Below are positions 24,112-34,004 of a stretch of 49,254 nt of DNA, in pieces (positions within the stretch are counted from its first letter, which is position 1; each line of letters begins with the position of its first letter). The position numbers and the translations under genes were made by a program. This DNA is from a bacterium (lineage in GTDB: Bacteria; Moduliflexota; Moduliflexia; Moduliflexales; JAUQPW01): positions 1 through 49,254 of the forward strand of contig JAUQPW010000034.1 in NCBI GenBank assembly GCA_030550175.1. The letters are read 5' to 3'. The notes under the pieces were generated by a model. That model did no database searches. It had not been told where the DNA came from and worked only from the letters and a program-made list of their open reading frames with translations.

Positions 24112-26007
24112 ATGGCTCTGGGGAATTGGAGAGGAAAAAATCGTCGTGGATATTTTACCTTTAACCGGAATCCGGATTTGTTCCAAGGGAGGCAAGATAA
24201 AACTATCTCAGCCGGTCCTCTTCGCCGATTCTGGAAATTTGTAACACCCTATAAACATCTCGTTATTTTGATGACGGTTTGCGGGGTTATCCGTTATAAT
24301 ACCCCTCTTGTCTTTCCCTGGACGTTTAAGGTCCTGATTGATGAGGTCCTTATCAATCCAAACCGGGATACCTCTCAGAAGTTTCGAACTTTACTCATTA
24401 TTGTCTGGGGATTGATTTTCGTCTATGTGATCTATGCCCTGGCTACTTTCGGTCGTAGTTATTGGGCTGGTAAAGTAGGTCAGCGCATCATTTTCGATTT
24501 TCGTTACCAACTCTATCTTCATCTCCAACGGCTTTCCCTGGGATTTTATCAAAGTCACCAAACAGGTAGTGTCGTAACCCGAATCATCAACGATATTCAG
24601 GTTGCCCAAAGTTTTGTGGGTTCCGCGATTACCAATGTTCTTATGGATATTACTTCCTTGATAACGAATTTAACTATTCTTTTTTACTTGAATCCGCACA
24701 TGGCCTGGGTATCTCTGAGCGTCTTTCCGTTGTATGTCCCTTCCATGATCTTTTTTAGCCGGAAACTGCGAACCTTAACCCATATCGAGCATTCCAAGAT
24801 AGAGGAAATCAGCGGAGACCTGCATGAAAAAATCGCCGGGATCGAAGTGGTCCAGGCTTTTACCCGAGAGCATGCCGAAGCACGGAATTTCTTTCATAAA
24901 AGCAAAGAATATTTCAGGCTTGTTATTCAAAAAGTTTTATATAGTTCCGTTTCCAATACCTTGACCGATTTTCTCACCTCCATCGCGCCGGTCATTGTTT
25001 TAGGCTACGGGGGTAAATTGGTTTTAGAGGGTCGCCTTTCTCCAGGGGCTATTGTGGCCTTCTATGTTTACTTAAGGCAATTATACGATCCCATCAAACG
25101 CCTGACGGAATTGAATCACGTGTTGCAAACGTCTTTAGCCGCTATGGAGCGGGTGTTTGAATTTTTCGATATTTTGCCGGAAGTCGTGGAGGTTCCACAG
25201 GCCAGACCTATCCAAATTTTGAAGGGAGAGATTATCTTCAAAAATGTTTCCTTTGCCTATGAGAAGCAGAAAGGAGTTCTTCGCGGAATCGATCTCCAGG
25301 TAAAACCGGGGGAAGTTTTGGCTCTGGTGGGACGGAGTGGTGCAGGGAAATCGAGCCTGGTTAAGCTGATCCCCAGATTTTATGATCCCAATGAGGGGGA
25401 CGTTTTCATAGATGGAGTGAATATCCGGCAGGTAAGCTTAAAGTCCCTCAGGAAACAGATAGGGATGGTAATGCAAGAGAATATCCTTTTTAGTGGGACC
25501 CTTTTTGATAATATCTGGATGGGAAATCCGGAAGCTACGCGAGAGGAAGTTATAGTTGCCGCAAAAGCAGCCCATATCCATGATTTTATTATGTCGTTAC
25601 CCAAACAATACCATACAGAAGTTGGGGAAAGAGGAATTCGGTTATCCGGAGGTCAAAAACAAAGGATTGCCTTAGCCCGGGCTTTTTTAAAAGACCCTAA
25701 AATTCTCATCCTGGATGAGGCGACCTCGGCCCTGGATTCGGAATCGGAAAATCTTATTCGAGACGCACTGAAAAAGCTAATGAAAAATCGGACGACTTTG
25801 ATTATCGCCCATCGACTCTCCACGGTGATGAATGCCGATCGAATTGTGGTATTGGAAGAAGGAAGAATGGTGGAAATGGGGAATCATGAGGAACTTTTGA
25901 GGCAGCAAGGTCTTTACGCCCGGTTGTATTCTGAGCAATTTAAAAATAGTTTTCTCCACCATCCGCTGCCCGGACCTAAGGGTCTTTCAGAGATAGGTTT
26001 TTTCTAA
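24112..26007 (+). CDS. MsbA-like ABC exporter (membrane and ATPase domains fused)
   Basis: A 631-residue half-transporter. About six membrane spans occupy residues 45-340, with the family loop GFYQSHQTGSVVTRIINDIQ. The nucleotide-binding domain has Walker A GRSGAGKSS (about 407-415), signature LSGGQKQRIALARA (about 510) and Walker B ILILDEATSALDSE (about 531), followed by AHRLSTV. It acts as a homodimer that flips or exports an amphipathic substrate. A role moving a lipid-linked glycan is attractive because no Wzx flippase is seen in the window, but lipid A transport is equally compatible. The N-terminus has about 30 extra basic residues before the first span. Confidence 0.9.
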   Translation: MALGNWRGKNRRGYFTFNRNPDLFQGRQDKTISAGPLRRFWKFVTPYKHLVILMTVCGVIRYNTPLVFPWTFKVLIDEVLINPNRDTSQKFRTLLIIVWGLIFVYVIYALATFGRSYWAGKVGQRIIFDFRYQLYLHLQRLSLGFYQSHQTGSVVTRIINDIQVAQSFVGSAITNVLMDITSLITNLTILFYLNPHMAWVSLSVFPLYVPSMIFFSRKLRTLTHIEHSKIEEISGDLHEKIAGIEVVQAFTREHAEARNFFHKSKEYFRLVIQKVLYSSVSNTLTDFLTSIAPVIVLGYGGKLVLEGRLSPGAIVAFYVYLRQLYDPIKRLTELNHVLQTSLAAMERVFEFFDILPEVVEVPQARPIQILKGEIIFKNVSFAYEKQKGVLRGIDLQVKPGEVLALVGRSGAGKSSLVKLIPRFYDPNEGDVFIDGVNIRQVSLKSLRKQIGMVMQENILFSGTLFDNIWMGNPEATREEVIVAAKAAHIHDFIMSLPKQYHTEVGERGIRLSGGQKQRIALARAFLKDPKILILDEATSALDSESENLIRDALKKLMKNRTTLIIAHRLSTVMNADRIVVLEEGRMVEMGNHEELLRQQGLYARLYSEQFKNSFLHHPLPGPKGLSEIGFF

Positions 26008-26019
26008 CCTGATCCCCTT

Positions 26020-26037
26020 CCCCCCGCATGCGGGGGG
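26020..26037. repeat. G/C palindrome between convergent genes
   Basis: CCCCCCGCATGCGGGGGG is an 18-bp perfect palindrome 12 bp after the exporter stop. Its relatives CCCCCCGTATACGGGGGG lie at 28617-28634 and 37898-37915 inside TIR elements. No terminal repeats were found here. It may block transcription from both sides, but lacks T-runs. Confidence 0.6.
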
Positions 26038-26099
26038 ATCGAGGGGGGCGGGAAGGGAGGAGCTGTCTGCTTAAAGGCCCACAGGGTCACTTCTCCCCA

Positions 26100-26155
26100 G
26101 GATGCAGCCTCTTCAAAGGGAATGGGATAGGATGCAACCTCTTCAATCAGAGTGG
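26100..26155 (-). repeat. Dispersed tandem-word repeat, partner of 33202-33256
   Basis: Two units of GGATGCARCCTCTTCAAWS occur at 26100 and 26130. The reverse complement of the whole block aligns closely with 33202-33256 (shared TCTGATTGAA.AGGT, ATTCCCT.TGAAGAGG, TTCCTGG/CATCCTGG). Both sit in spacers beside unrelated genes. Confidence 0.55.
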
Positions 26156-26197
26156 ATATATGGATCCGAATCCTCTGTTCCAGGAACCCCAGGGCCG

Positions 26198-27127
<930 letters not shown>

Positions 27128-27205
27128 TTATCTAAAGGGAGAAGGAGAGAAAGGATGCTACATCTTCCCTTCTCCCCTTCTTCCACCTTCTTTGAGTATC
27201 CTTTT

Positions 27206-28450
27206 CTACATATTCTCTATAATGGCATTCCCAAATTCCGAAGTCTTGAGTTTTGTAGCTCCTTCCATGAGTCGTTCCAGGTCGTAGGTCACCCGCTTCT
27301 GCAGGATAGTTTTCTCGAGCCCTCGCGTTATCAGGTTAGCCGCTTCGGTCCATCCCAGATATTCCAAAAGCATAACGCCAGAAAGGATCAGGGATCCGGG
27401 ATTTACCATGTCTTTATCGGCATATTTGGGGGCCGTACCGTGGGTAGCCTCAAAAAGGGCAATATAATCCCCTATGTTACCCCCCGGGGCCATTCCAAGC
27501 CCTCCAACCTGGGCCGCACAGGCATCAGAAAGATAATCCCCGTTAAGATTGGGAGTTGCAATGATATCGTATTCATCCGCCCGGGTTAAAATTTGCTGAA
27601 ACATACTATCGGCAATTCGATCCTTTATGACAATCTTCCCTTCCGGAGCTTTCCCCTCATAAACTGCATTTACTTCATCTTCGGTAAGGGTCTGATCGGC
27701 AAATTCTTCCTTTGCTAGTTCATATCCCCAATCCCGGAAAGAACCTTCGGTAAATTTCATAATGTTTCCCTTATGGACTAAGGTAACACTTTTGCGCTTA
27801 CGCTCGATGGCATAACGAATAGCTTTACGGACTAACCTTTTAGTACCTGTAATACTGATGGGTTTAATTCCAATGCCCGAATCTGCCCGAATCTGGGCCC
27901 CCATCTCCTGGTTTAAAAACCGAATAACCTTTTTCGCTTCTTCAGATCCCTCCTTCCATTCAATCCCTGCATAGACATCCTCGGTATTTTCTCGAAAGAT
28001 AACTACATTCATTTTCTCCGGATTACGGACCGGCGTGGGAACTCCCTGGAAATAACGAACCGGTCGAATACAGGCATAAAGGTCCAGTGTCTGCCGGAGA
28101 GTTACGTTCAAGCTTCGAATTCCTCCTCCAACGGGAGTTGTTAAAGGACCCTTGAGGGCTACGATAAAATATTCAATGGCCCGCAAGGTATCTTTGGGTA
28201 GCCATTCATCATAGAGTTTTTTGGCCTTTTCCCCTGCATAGACTTCAAACCAGATGATCTTTCGACGTCCCTGGTAAGCTTTCTCCACCCCGGCATCCAA
28301 AACACGTTGAGTGGCTCGCCAGATATCCCGTCCGGTTCCATCGCCCTCTATAAAGGGAATAATCGGTCGGTCTGGAACCTTGAGACGGCCATCTTGAATT
28401 TCTATTTTATCTCCTTCCGTAGGTACCTTCAATTTGTCAAATGTGATCAT
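27206..28450 (-). CDS. icd: Isocitrate dehydrogenase, probably NADP-dependent
   Basis: A 414-residue homodimeric-type isocitrate dehydrogenase converting isocitrate to 2-oxoglutarate. The substrate loop [20 protein letters not shown] contains the Ser that is phosphorylated by AceK in E. coli. [20 protein letters not shown] holds the Lys-Tyr pair that favours NADP, and [12 protein letters not shown] the N-terminal metal/substrate region. No aceK gene is in the window. The start is ATG ([10 protein letters not shown]). The upstream spacer carries a TIR element at 28557-28702, so its promoter must lie within about 100 bp or read through the element. Confidence 0.95.
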   Translation of the reverse strand: MITFDKLKVPTEGDKIEIQDGRLKVPDRPIIPFIEGDGTGRDIWRATQRVLDAGVEKAYQGRRKIIWFEVYAGEKAKKLYDEWLPKDTLRAIEYFIVALKGPLTTPVGGGIRSLNVTLRQTLDLYACIRPVRYFQGVPTPVRNPEKMNVVIFRENTEDVYAGIEWKEGSEEAKKVIRFLNQEMGAQIRADSGIGIKPISITGTKRLVRKAIRYAIERKRKSVTLVHKGNIMKFTEGSFRDWGYELAKEEFADQTLTEDEVNAVYEGKAPEGKIVIKDRIADSMFQQILTRADEYDIIATPNLNGDYLSDACAAQVGGLGMAPGGNIGDYIALFEATHGTAPKYADKDMVNPGSLILSGVMLLEYLGWTEAANLITRGLEKTILQKRVTYDLERLMEGATKLKTSEFGNAIIENM

Positions 28451-28556
28451 ATGATATTTAATCCTTCAAAGGGTTACTAAAAATTTAACTGTTTTCTCTT
28501 TACTCCTCTTGTTCTATGAAATAGAATTAAAAAACTAAAAAGAGGATTCAAACTAC

Positions 28557-28702
28557 CTATCCGTATCCATTTAGTAGGTGGAAAAAGAAACACCCCCCTG
28601 GTCCCCCCGCCCCCCTCCCCCCGTATACGGGGGGATTAGAGGGGGGAGGCCAGGGGGGGTTTCAGACAGAAAAAGTGACACCTACTAAATTGTTACAGTT
28701 AC
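28557..28702. mobile_element. MITE-like TIR element with 9-bp target duplication (146 bp)
   Basis: TCAAACTAC occurs exactly at 28548-28556 and 28703-28711. Left end CTATCCGTATCCATTTAGTA and right end read inward GTAACTGTAACAATTTAGTA agree in 19 of 23 positions through AGGTG. The centre is a G/C-tract structure around the palindrome CCCCCCGTATACGGGGGG (28617-28634), with CCCCCCTGG mirrored by CCAGGGGGGG. It has no coding capacity. It sits between the icd start and the ornithine-cyclodeaminase-family gene, both of which diverge from it. Confidence 0.82.
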
Positions 28703-28790
28703 TCAAACTACTCCACCATCTTGGTGGATCTTTGTGGGATTGTCAAGAGTTTTCTTGGTAACGACCTGGAATCGAGGGAGCTGGAAAACC

Positions 28791-29777
28791 ATGATGAGAT
28801 TTCTTTCACAAAAAGACCTGAAGCAACTTCTCCGTATGGAAGAAGTCATCGAAGCCGTGGAGAATGCCTTTCGAGAGTATGGAGAGGGAAAGTATCGGAT
28901 GCCCGTCCGATATTCCCTGGAGATTCCGGAGTTGGAAGGGACCTTACTTTTGATGCCGGCTTTTTTAGGAGGTTCCGAGGTTATGGGAAGTAAGCTGGTC
29001 TCTGTTTATCCTCAAAATCCTCAAAAGGGGCTCCCTTCGGTGATGGCCCTGTACATCTTAAATGATGCAAAGACCGGACAACCTTTAGCAGTTATGGATG
29101 GGACCTATCTGACAGGTATCCGAACAGGGGCCACTTCTGCCATAGCCTCTAAATATTTAGCCCGTAAATCCTCTACGGTTTTAGGTATCTTTGGTGCAGG
29201 AGTTCAGGCAGAATTTCAATTGTGGGCCCTTAAGACTTCTTTTCCGTTGAAAAAAGTTTTGGTCTATAGCCGAACCCTGGCCAGGGCGGAGATATTTGCC
29301 AGGGAAATGAGCAGAAAGTATCAGATTCCCGTTGAACCCATGTCCCAACCGGAGGAAGTCGTCAAGGACTCGGATATTCTGGTAACGGCTACGACCTCTA
29401 AAGTACCTGTTTTTCAAGGCCGCGAAGTTACACCGGGAACCCATATTAATGCCATCGGTGCTTTTACCCCTCAGGCCCGGGAGGTCGATGAAGATCTGGT
29501 TCAGGCGGCTAAAATTGTTGTAGATACCTATGAAGGGACCCAGGCTGAAGCAGGAGATCTCCTGATACCGATTCAAATGGGGCTTATCACCATGGAAGAT
29601 ATTTATGCAGAACTGAGTGAACTGGTGATGGGACAGAAGGCCGGACGCACCAACGATCAGGAAATTACCTTGTTTAAATCGGTAGGGGTTGTCATTGAAG
29701 ATGCGGCTACGGCGAAGCTGGCTTATGATAAGGCCGTGCAACTAGGGGTCGGAACTATTCTGTACAATGAAACATAA
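28791..29777 (+). CDS. Ornithine cyclodeaminase / mu-crystallin family protein
   Basis: About 328 residues from ATG 28791 (or 28794), giving the standard family start MRFLSQKDLKQLL; a frame open back to 28734 adds a non-homologous N-terminus. SKLVSVYPQNP carries the substrate Lys, LTGIRTGATSAIASKYLA the carboxylate-binding Arg, and VLGIFGAGVQAEFQLWAL the NAD(P) Rossmann motif. Members catalyse ornithine cyclodeamination, alanine or other amino-acid dehydrogenation, or ketimine reduction; the sequence does not say which. No arginine or ornithine catabolic genes are adjacent. It converges with the PaaA-like gene downstream. Confidence 0.87.
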   Translation: MMRFLSQKDLKQLLRMEEVIEAVENAFREYGEGKYRMPVRYSLEIPELEGTLLLMPAFLGGSEVMGSKLVSVYPQNPQKGLPSVMALYILNDAKTGQPLAVMDGTYLTGIRTGATSAIASKYLARKSSTVLGIFGAGVQAEFQLWALKTSFPLKKVLVYSRTLARAEIFAREMSRKYQIPVEPMSQPEEVVKDSDILVTATTSKVPVFQGREVTPGTHINAIGAFTPQAREVDEDLVQAAKIVVDTYEGTQAEAGDLLIPIQMGLITMEDIYAELSELVMGQKAGRTNDQEITLFKSVGVVIEDAATAKLAYDKAVQLGVGTILYNET

Positions 29778-29889
29778 CAGGATACCATACAGCTATTCCT
29801 CTCCCTGATCCCAGGGTACCCGGCCCTCCATCTTCAAGATCCTTACCTGCTGGACCGGAATCCATGAGGGGAAAGTTCCCGGAGAGCCA

Positions 29890-30702
29890 CTAACCCGGAA
29901 TAGCTGCCTCTTCACTCACTTTTTCCCATTCGGGTTTCCATTCGGGTAGGGTTAACCCGACCTGTTCTACAAACTCTTTCACTTCCCTGGCAAAAGCCTG
30001 CCGAACTTCCTCGTTGTCTCGTTGTTTAAGGCCCAGTTTACGGTAAAGTTTATTACGAGGAGAGTTAGGACGTCCGAAGATATTCATGGTACGCGGATAC
30101 CATCGATTTAGAGCTTCTTGAATTTCGTCTCGCGTAGCCGGATCCTGGGCCATACGCTTTACCCAGGTTTCTCCATGGGAGATATGCATACTTTCTTCTT
30201 TGAAGATGCCTTCCATAGCCCGACTCCAGGGGCCATAACTGCAATGCAAGGCATCCACCAGTTGATGACCTGCACCCCGATCCATACAGAAGTTGAACAT
30301 GACAAAATCGGCCCAGGTCTCAATGGGATAGTAGAAAATATTGACCCGGGCATCCCCGGCCACACGCCGACTTCCCAGATCCATCTTATCGCTCACCCTC
30401 AGGGTATAGTCGTACTGCTTAAACCGGGTATCCACATCAACCCCCAGATCTTCCAAAAGCTTATACATAACCCGGGCATGGCGAATTTCATCTTTTACAA
30501 TGGTAGCTACAACCAAAGCTTCGGTAATATTGGGAGCTTTCATGATGATGGGTACATAACCGTAAGCTCCTGCCAGTTCAGAGTCCGCCTGCATAAGCAT
30601 CAGATGGATAAGATTCTCCCGATACTCCTCGGTCATTTCTTCGGGAGATTCTATTTTCTCCCCCGCCCGAATCTTTGCCATCATTCTTTCCTCTTTTTCC
30701 AT
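29890..30702 (-). CDS. Orphan PaaA-like ferritin-fold di-iron protein
   Basis: A 270-residue protein of the phenylacetate-CoA epoxidase subunit A family. Di-iron ligands fit SELAGAYGY (Glu42), DEIRHARVMY (Glu72, His75), ETWADF (Glu129) and KEESMHISHGE (Glu170, His173). AAAGGAGG lies 8 bases before the ATG. Canonical PaaA needs PaaB, C, D and E, none of which is nearby, and the protein is shorter than the usual about 310 residues. It may therefore serve a different oxygenase or use partners encoded elsewhere. The diguanylate cyclase gene ends 57 bp upstream on the same strand. Confidence 0.85.
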   Translation of the reverse strand: MEKEERMMAKIRAGEKIESPEEMTEEYRENLIHLMLMQADSELAGAYGYVPIIMKAPNITEALVVATIVKDEIRHARVMYKLLEDLGVDVDTRFKQYDYTLRVSDKMDLGSRRVAGDARVNIFYYPIETWADFVMFNFCMDRGAGHQLVDALHCSYGPWSRAMEGIFKEESMHISHGETWVKRMAQDPATRDEIQEALNRWYPRTMNIFGRPNSPRNKLYRKLGLKQRDNEEVRQAFAREVKEFVEQVGLTLPEWKPEWEKVSEEAAIPG

Positions 30703-30759
30703 GTCAAAACCTCCTTTACATATCTTTTTACGTTACGCAAAAACCTTGCAAACCGGATC

Positions 30760-31722
30760 TTAAAGATTATCGGCGAAAATAACGGTTTGATTTCTCCCTA
30801 AACGCTTGGCTTCATAGAGAAGACGGTCTGCATAACTGACCAGGTCGTTGGCCGTTTGAATTTTTTCATGGGGGTAAGTCGAGATACCCAGACTAACGGT
30901 TATGTTTAAGATTTGATCCTGACAGGGAAACTCTGCCATGCTGACACGGACCCGAATACGTTCTCCTTCCAGAAAGGCCCCTTTTATGTCGGTATGGGGT
31001 AAAAGAACAGAAAACTCCTCTCCTCCATATCGGGCGGCTATGTCGGTATGTCGAATCGTGGTTTTAAGGATTTCTGAGAAGCTCTTGAGAATTTTATCCC
31101 CTTGTAAATGTCCGTAAGTATCGTTGATCTTCTTAAAGTGATCGATGTCCAGCATGATACAGGATAAATGTAAATTATGGCGTGCTGCTTTGGCAAATTC
31201 TTCGGTGAGACGCTCGTAGAAATGTCTATGGTTGTAGAGCCCGGTTAATCCGTCGGTGGTGGCAATCCTTTCTAAGTCTCTATTTTTTTCTTCTAATTCA
31301 TCATACAACTCCTTTAGACGTTGATTCTTTTCCTCAAGCTCATCATACAGCATCTTGATTCGTAAGTTAGCTTTGATGCGGGCTACAAGTTCTAAATTAT
31401 CAAAGGGCTTTGTAACATAATCGGTGCCTCCAATCTCCAGTCCCCGGATGATATCCTTTAAATCTCGATGGGCCGAAGAAATGAAAATAATGGGAATCGT
31501 CCTGGTTTCCTTTGTTTCCTTAAGGATTTGACAAACCTTATACCCATCAATTTTAGGAATTTGAACATCAAGGAGAATCAAATCAGGTTGCTCTTTTATG
31601 GCCTTTTCAATGGCTTTTGCTCCATCTTCAGCGGTTATAATCTCATAGTTGTACTGCTTCAGGATTAGGGAAATAAGTAGCAGAATATTGGTATGATCAT
31701 CAACTACAAGTATTTTTGCCAT
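30760..31722 (-). CDS. Response regulator diguanylate cyclase (REC-GGDEF)
   Basis: A PleD/WspR-like protein of 320 residues with one receiver domain (Asp8-Asp9, phospho-acceptor Asp52 in LLLDVQIPK, Lys105 in VTKPFD). A short coiled coil follows with the word LYDELEEKN repeated twice (residues 125-147), then a GGDEF domain. The active site reads GGEEF (233-237). The product-inhibition I-site RxxD is intact as RHTD (224-227), five residues ahead, so it should be an active, feedback-inhibited cyclic di-GMP synthase. No histidine kinase is adjacent. Output could plausibly influence the polysaccharide locus but nothing here shows it. Confidence 0.93.
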   Translation of the reverse strand: MAKILVVDDHTNILLLISLILKQYNYEIITAEDGAKAIEKAIKEQPDLILLDVQIPKIDGYKVCQILKETKETRTIPIIFISSAHRDLKDIIRGLEIGGTDYVTKPFDNLELVARIKANLRIKMLYDELEEKNQRLKELYDELEEKNRDLERIATTDGLTGLYNHRHFYERLTEEFAKAARHNLHLSCIMLDIDHFKKINDTYGHLQGDKILKSFSEILKTTIRHTDIAARYGGEEFSVLLPHTDIKGAFLEGERIRVRVSMAEFPCQDQILNITVSLGISTYPHEKIQTANDLVSYADRLLYEAKRLGRNQTVIFADNL

Positions 31723-31847
31723 GAAGTGTGTTCTCTTAGGGCTTTAAGGAGATTTGGAGGTATCCCTCGTCAAACCCCCGAAAAAGACTATTCAATCTTC
31801 TAAAATTACCCAAGGCTCCCGGACAAGTCAATAGATATTTCTTAAGA

Positions 31848-32387
31848 TTAGGTATGGGGAGAGGCGTTTGGGTTTAATAAAATTTTATAAACGAGAATTC
31901 CTAAAATCCCGGAAAGTCCGTTCATGAACACATCCCGTATATCGTAAATCCGGTTTGGTAAAAGTCCTTGAATACCTTCATCGATCCATCCCAGAAGGAA
32001 AGTTAGACCCGCAGCCCATATATAAAGCGACGGAGGAGAGAAAGTGTGGGCTAGGGCTCGGAGGGAAAGATAGCCCATAACTCCATATTCCAGGAAATGG
32101 ATCCGTTCCTCCGGTAAAGGAAGTTGTTTAAACATGTACACATATATTCCAAGAATCGGAACAAGGAACAAGTAGGAGGTCCATTTCTTTTGCCCCATCT
32201 GAATCACAAAGAGGAATCCCATTAACAGGATGAAAATATTCACAAAAGGGGAATACCAGGGCCCTAACCGTTGTCGGAGAAAGGTGGAAACCATGCGGGC
32301 GTGGTAGAGTGTTGCGTATACGATCCCTGTATAAAGGATTAAAATAAGCCAATCTAAGGCTTTTTGTTTGGATTTGTAAGGTTCCAT
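31848..32387 (-). CDS. VanZ-family membrane protein
   Basis: A 179-residue protein with four to five spans. The VanZ pattern is visible in ERIHFLEYGVMGYLSLRAL and FLLGWIDEGIQGLLPNRIYD followed by RDVFMNGLSGILGILVYKI. The first part (residues 1-75) adds two spans not needed for the core. VanZ is linked to glycopeptide tolerance in some bacteria, but most family members have no known role. The start overlaps the 3' end of the metallo-hydrolase gene by 34 bp, so translation is probably coupled. Confidence 0.85.
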   Translation of the reverse strand: MEPYKSKQKALDWLILILYTGIVYATLYHARMVSTFLRQRLGPWYSPFVNIFILLMGFLFVIQMGQKKWTSYLFLVPILGIYVYMFKQLPLPEERIHFLEYGVMGYLSLRALAHTFSPPSLYIWAAGLTFLLGWIDEGIQGLLPNRIYDIRDVFMNGLSGILGILVYKILLNPNASPHT

Positions 32388-33169
32388 AGGGTTAAACCAT
32401 CGGTTGCCAGACGGATCGTACCCATCTGATCGGTCCTTAAAATTTTAATCCCCAATTGTTGATATAATTCCAGGGTTTCAGGTAAAGGGGCTCCATAAGG
32501 GTTTTCTCCTACAGAAATAACTGCTATCTCCGGTCGAACGGCTTCTATAAACTCCCGAAGCGTGGCATGACCGTGATGACCGGCCTTGAGAACATTGGCC
32601 TGTAAAGGAATCCCGGCCAAAAGAAGTTCCTTTTCAGCTCTCGGACTGATATCTGCGGTAAATAAAAAACTTATATTCTTAAATTTTAATCGAATTCCTA
32701 TAGAGCTGTTATTCAGGTCTTCGTCTACCTGGGCAGGATGAAAGATCTCCATGCTCAGTTCGTCGGATTCAAAGAGCTTCTCTCCCCGTCTTCCAGGCTT
32801 ATAGGGGATATTTTTATTTTTGATGGAACTTACAAAGGCCTCTGGAAGCAAATCCGAGGTCAGGGGGTGACTTCCGATGACCCTATCCACCTTAAAATTA
32901 TTCAAAACCTCGGCAAGTCCTCCAATATGATCGGGGTGGGGATGAGTAGAAACAACCAGATCTAGTCGGGTAACTCCTAATCTTTTGATTTCGTCCACGA
33001 CCCGGGCTCCATATTCAGGATATCCCCCATCGATAAGGACATGCCGATCTTCAGGCAATCGTATCAAAATGGACTCTCCATATCCCACATCAAAGAAAAA
33101 AACTTCCACCGGAAAGGATCCTCCGGCAAGGATTGAAAAGAAGGTAAAAATAAGAAGCAAAGGAAACAT
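32354..33169 (-). CDS. Exported ComEC/Rec2-type metallo-beta-lactamase-fold hydrolase
   Basis: About 271 residues. It begins with a hydrophobic signal-like segment (MFPLLLIFTFFSILAGG), then VEVFFFDVGYGESILIRLP and VLIDGG, typical of the C-terminal MBL domain of ComEC but here standing alone. The metal motif is STHPHPDHIGG; a second site is LFTADIS and KAGHHGH. I preferred ATG 33169 over GTG 33175 because AAGGTG is correctly spaced. ComEC MBL domains are thought to degrade the non-transported DNA strand; a free exported version could be a nuclease or phosphodiesterase. It overlaps the VanZ gene. Confidence 0.85.
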   Translation of the reverse strand: MFPLLLIFTFFSILAGGSFPVEVFFFDVGYGESILIRLPEDRHVLIDGGYPEYGARVVDEIKRLGVTRLDLVVSTHPHPDHIGGLAEVLNNFKVDRVIGSHPLTSDLLPEAFVSSIKNKNIPYKPGRRGEKLFESDELSMEIFHPAQVDEDLNNSSIGIRLKFKNISFLFTADISPRAEKELLLAGIPLQANVLKAGHHGHATLREFIEAVRPEIAVISVGENPYGAPLPETLELYQQLGIKILRTDQMGTIRLATDGLTLWNLTNPNKKP

Positions 33170-33201
33170 ATTCACCTTTTATTTATAATGGGTTCTACCC
33201 A

Positions 33202-33256
33202 TTCTGATTGAATAGGTGGCATCCATTCCCTCTGAAGAGGTTGCTTCCTGGATAGG
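33202..33256 (+). repeat. Dispersed tandem-word repeat, inverted partner of 26100-26155
   Basis: It lies in the spacer between the MBL-protein start and the acyltransferase stop and aligns with the reverse complement of 26100-26155. The rest of the 181-bp spacer shows only low-complexity T-rich sequence. Confidence 0.5.
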
Positions 33257-33350
33257 GACAATCCTGCGGCTTTCAAGGGTATTTTTTTCCCTTCCTTAAG
33301 GGAGAACAGTATTAGTGAAGGATTTTATTTCTTAAATGTCAAGAAATTTT

Positions 33351-34004
33351 CTATTGACAATACTGATCCGCTTCTTCTGTAATCCGGTTTAACTCTTTTT
33401 GTAATTTTTCCTGATAATCGACAATCATTTGTTCCGTTGCGTTTGAAGGTACAAAAAACGGCTCTCCAAAGAGGACCACAGCCTTTGAAAAAGGATAGGG
33501 AACTAAGAATCGATCCCAACTCTGAAACTGCTTATACCTTTTAGCTGAAGCCGTTACCGGTACAATGGGAGCCCCGGTTTGTTGGGCGAGATAGATAACT
33601 CCAGGCTGAACCTGATGGGCAGGCCCCTGGGGGCCGTCTGGGGTAATGGCCACATCGTAACCCTCCCGGATTGCCTTGATGAGCCCGAGTAATCCCCGTA
33701 CTCCACCCCTTGTTGAAGAACCCCGAACGGTACGGAACCGGGCCCATTGAAGCATTCGACTGAGATATTCCCCATCCCGACTTTGACTCACTAAGACCGT
33801 AATCCCTCTGTTTCGATGGCTATAAACCAGAAGCAAAAGCCGACCGTGCCAGAGCGTATAAATCAGGTTCGGAAATTGCTTTCGTAACTCGGCATGGGAT
33901 GATTCATTAAGAATGGTTAAATCCAGGGTTTTTCCTAAACCGTAAAGAAATCCTGCTGCCAGGGGAGGTAAGATATATATCAGGGGAGAACGAAACGGCT
34001 TCAT
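33351..34004 (-). CDS. DUF374 lysophospholipid acyltransferase-like protein
   Basis: A 217-residue protein with an N-terminal membrane segment, IYTLWHGRLLLLVY (the His-containing acyltransferase motif), SRDGEYLSRML, GSSTRGGVRGL and TPDGPQGPAHQVQPGVIYLA. This is the DUF374 branch of the LPLAT family, common in diderms and often found near lipid A or Kdo genes. It likely acylates a lipid or lipid-linked sugar at the inner membrane. It shares 4 bp with the preceding large membrane protein gene, implying coupled translation. Confidence 0.87.
   Translation of the reverse strand: MKPFRSPLIYILPPLAAGFLYGLGKTLDLTILNESSHAELRKQFPNLIYTLWHGRLLLLVYSHRNRGITVLVSQSRDGEYLSRMLQWARFRTVRGSSTRGGVRGLLGLIKAIREGYDVAITPDGPQGPAHQVQPGVIYLAQQTGAPIVPVTASAKRYKQFQSWDRFLVPYPFSKAVVLFGEPFFVPSNATEQMIVDYQEKLQKELNRITEEADQYCQ

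Noticed and set aside
26020..26037. Bidirectional intrinsic terminator between the exporter and mdh
   Set aside because: The palindrome is strong but no T-run follows on either side, and the same motif occurs inside mobile elements, so it is listed as a repeat.
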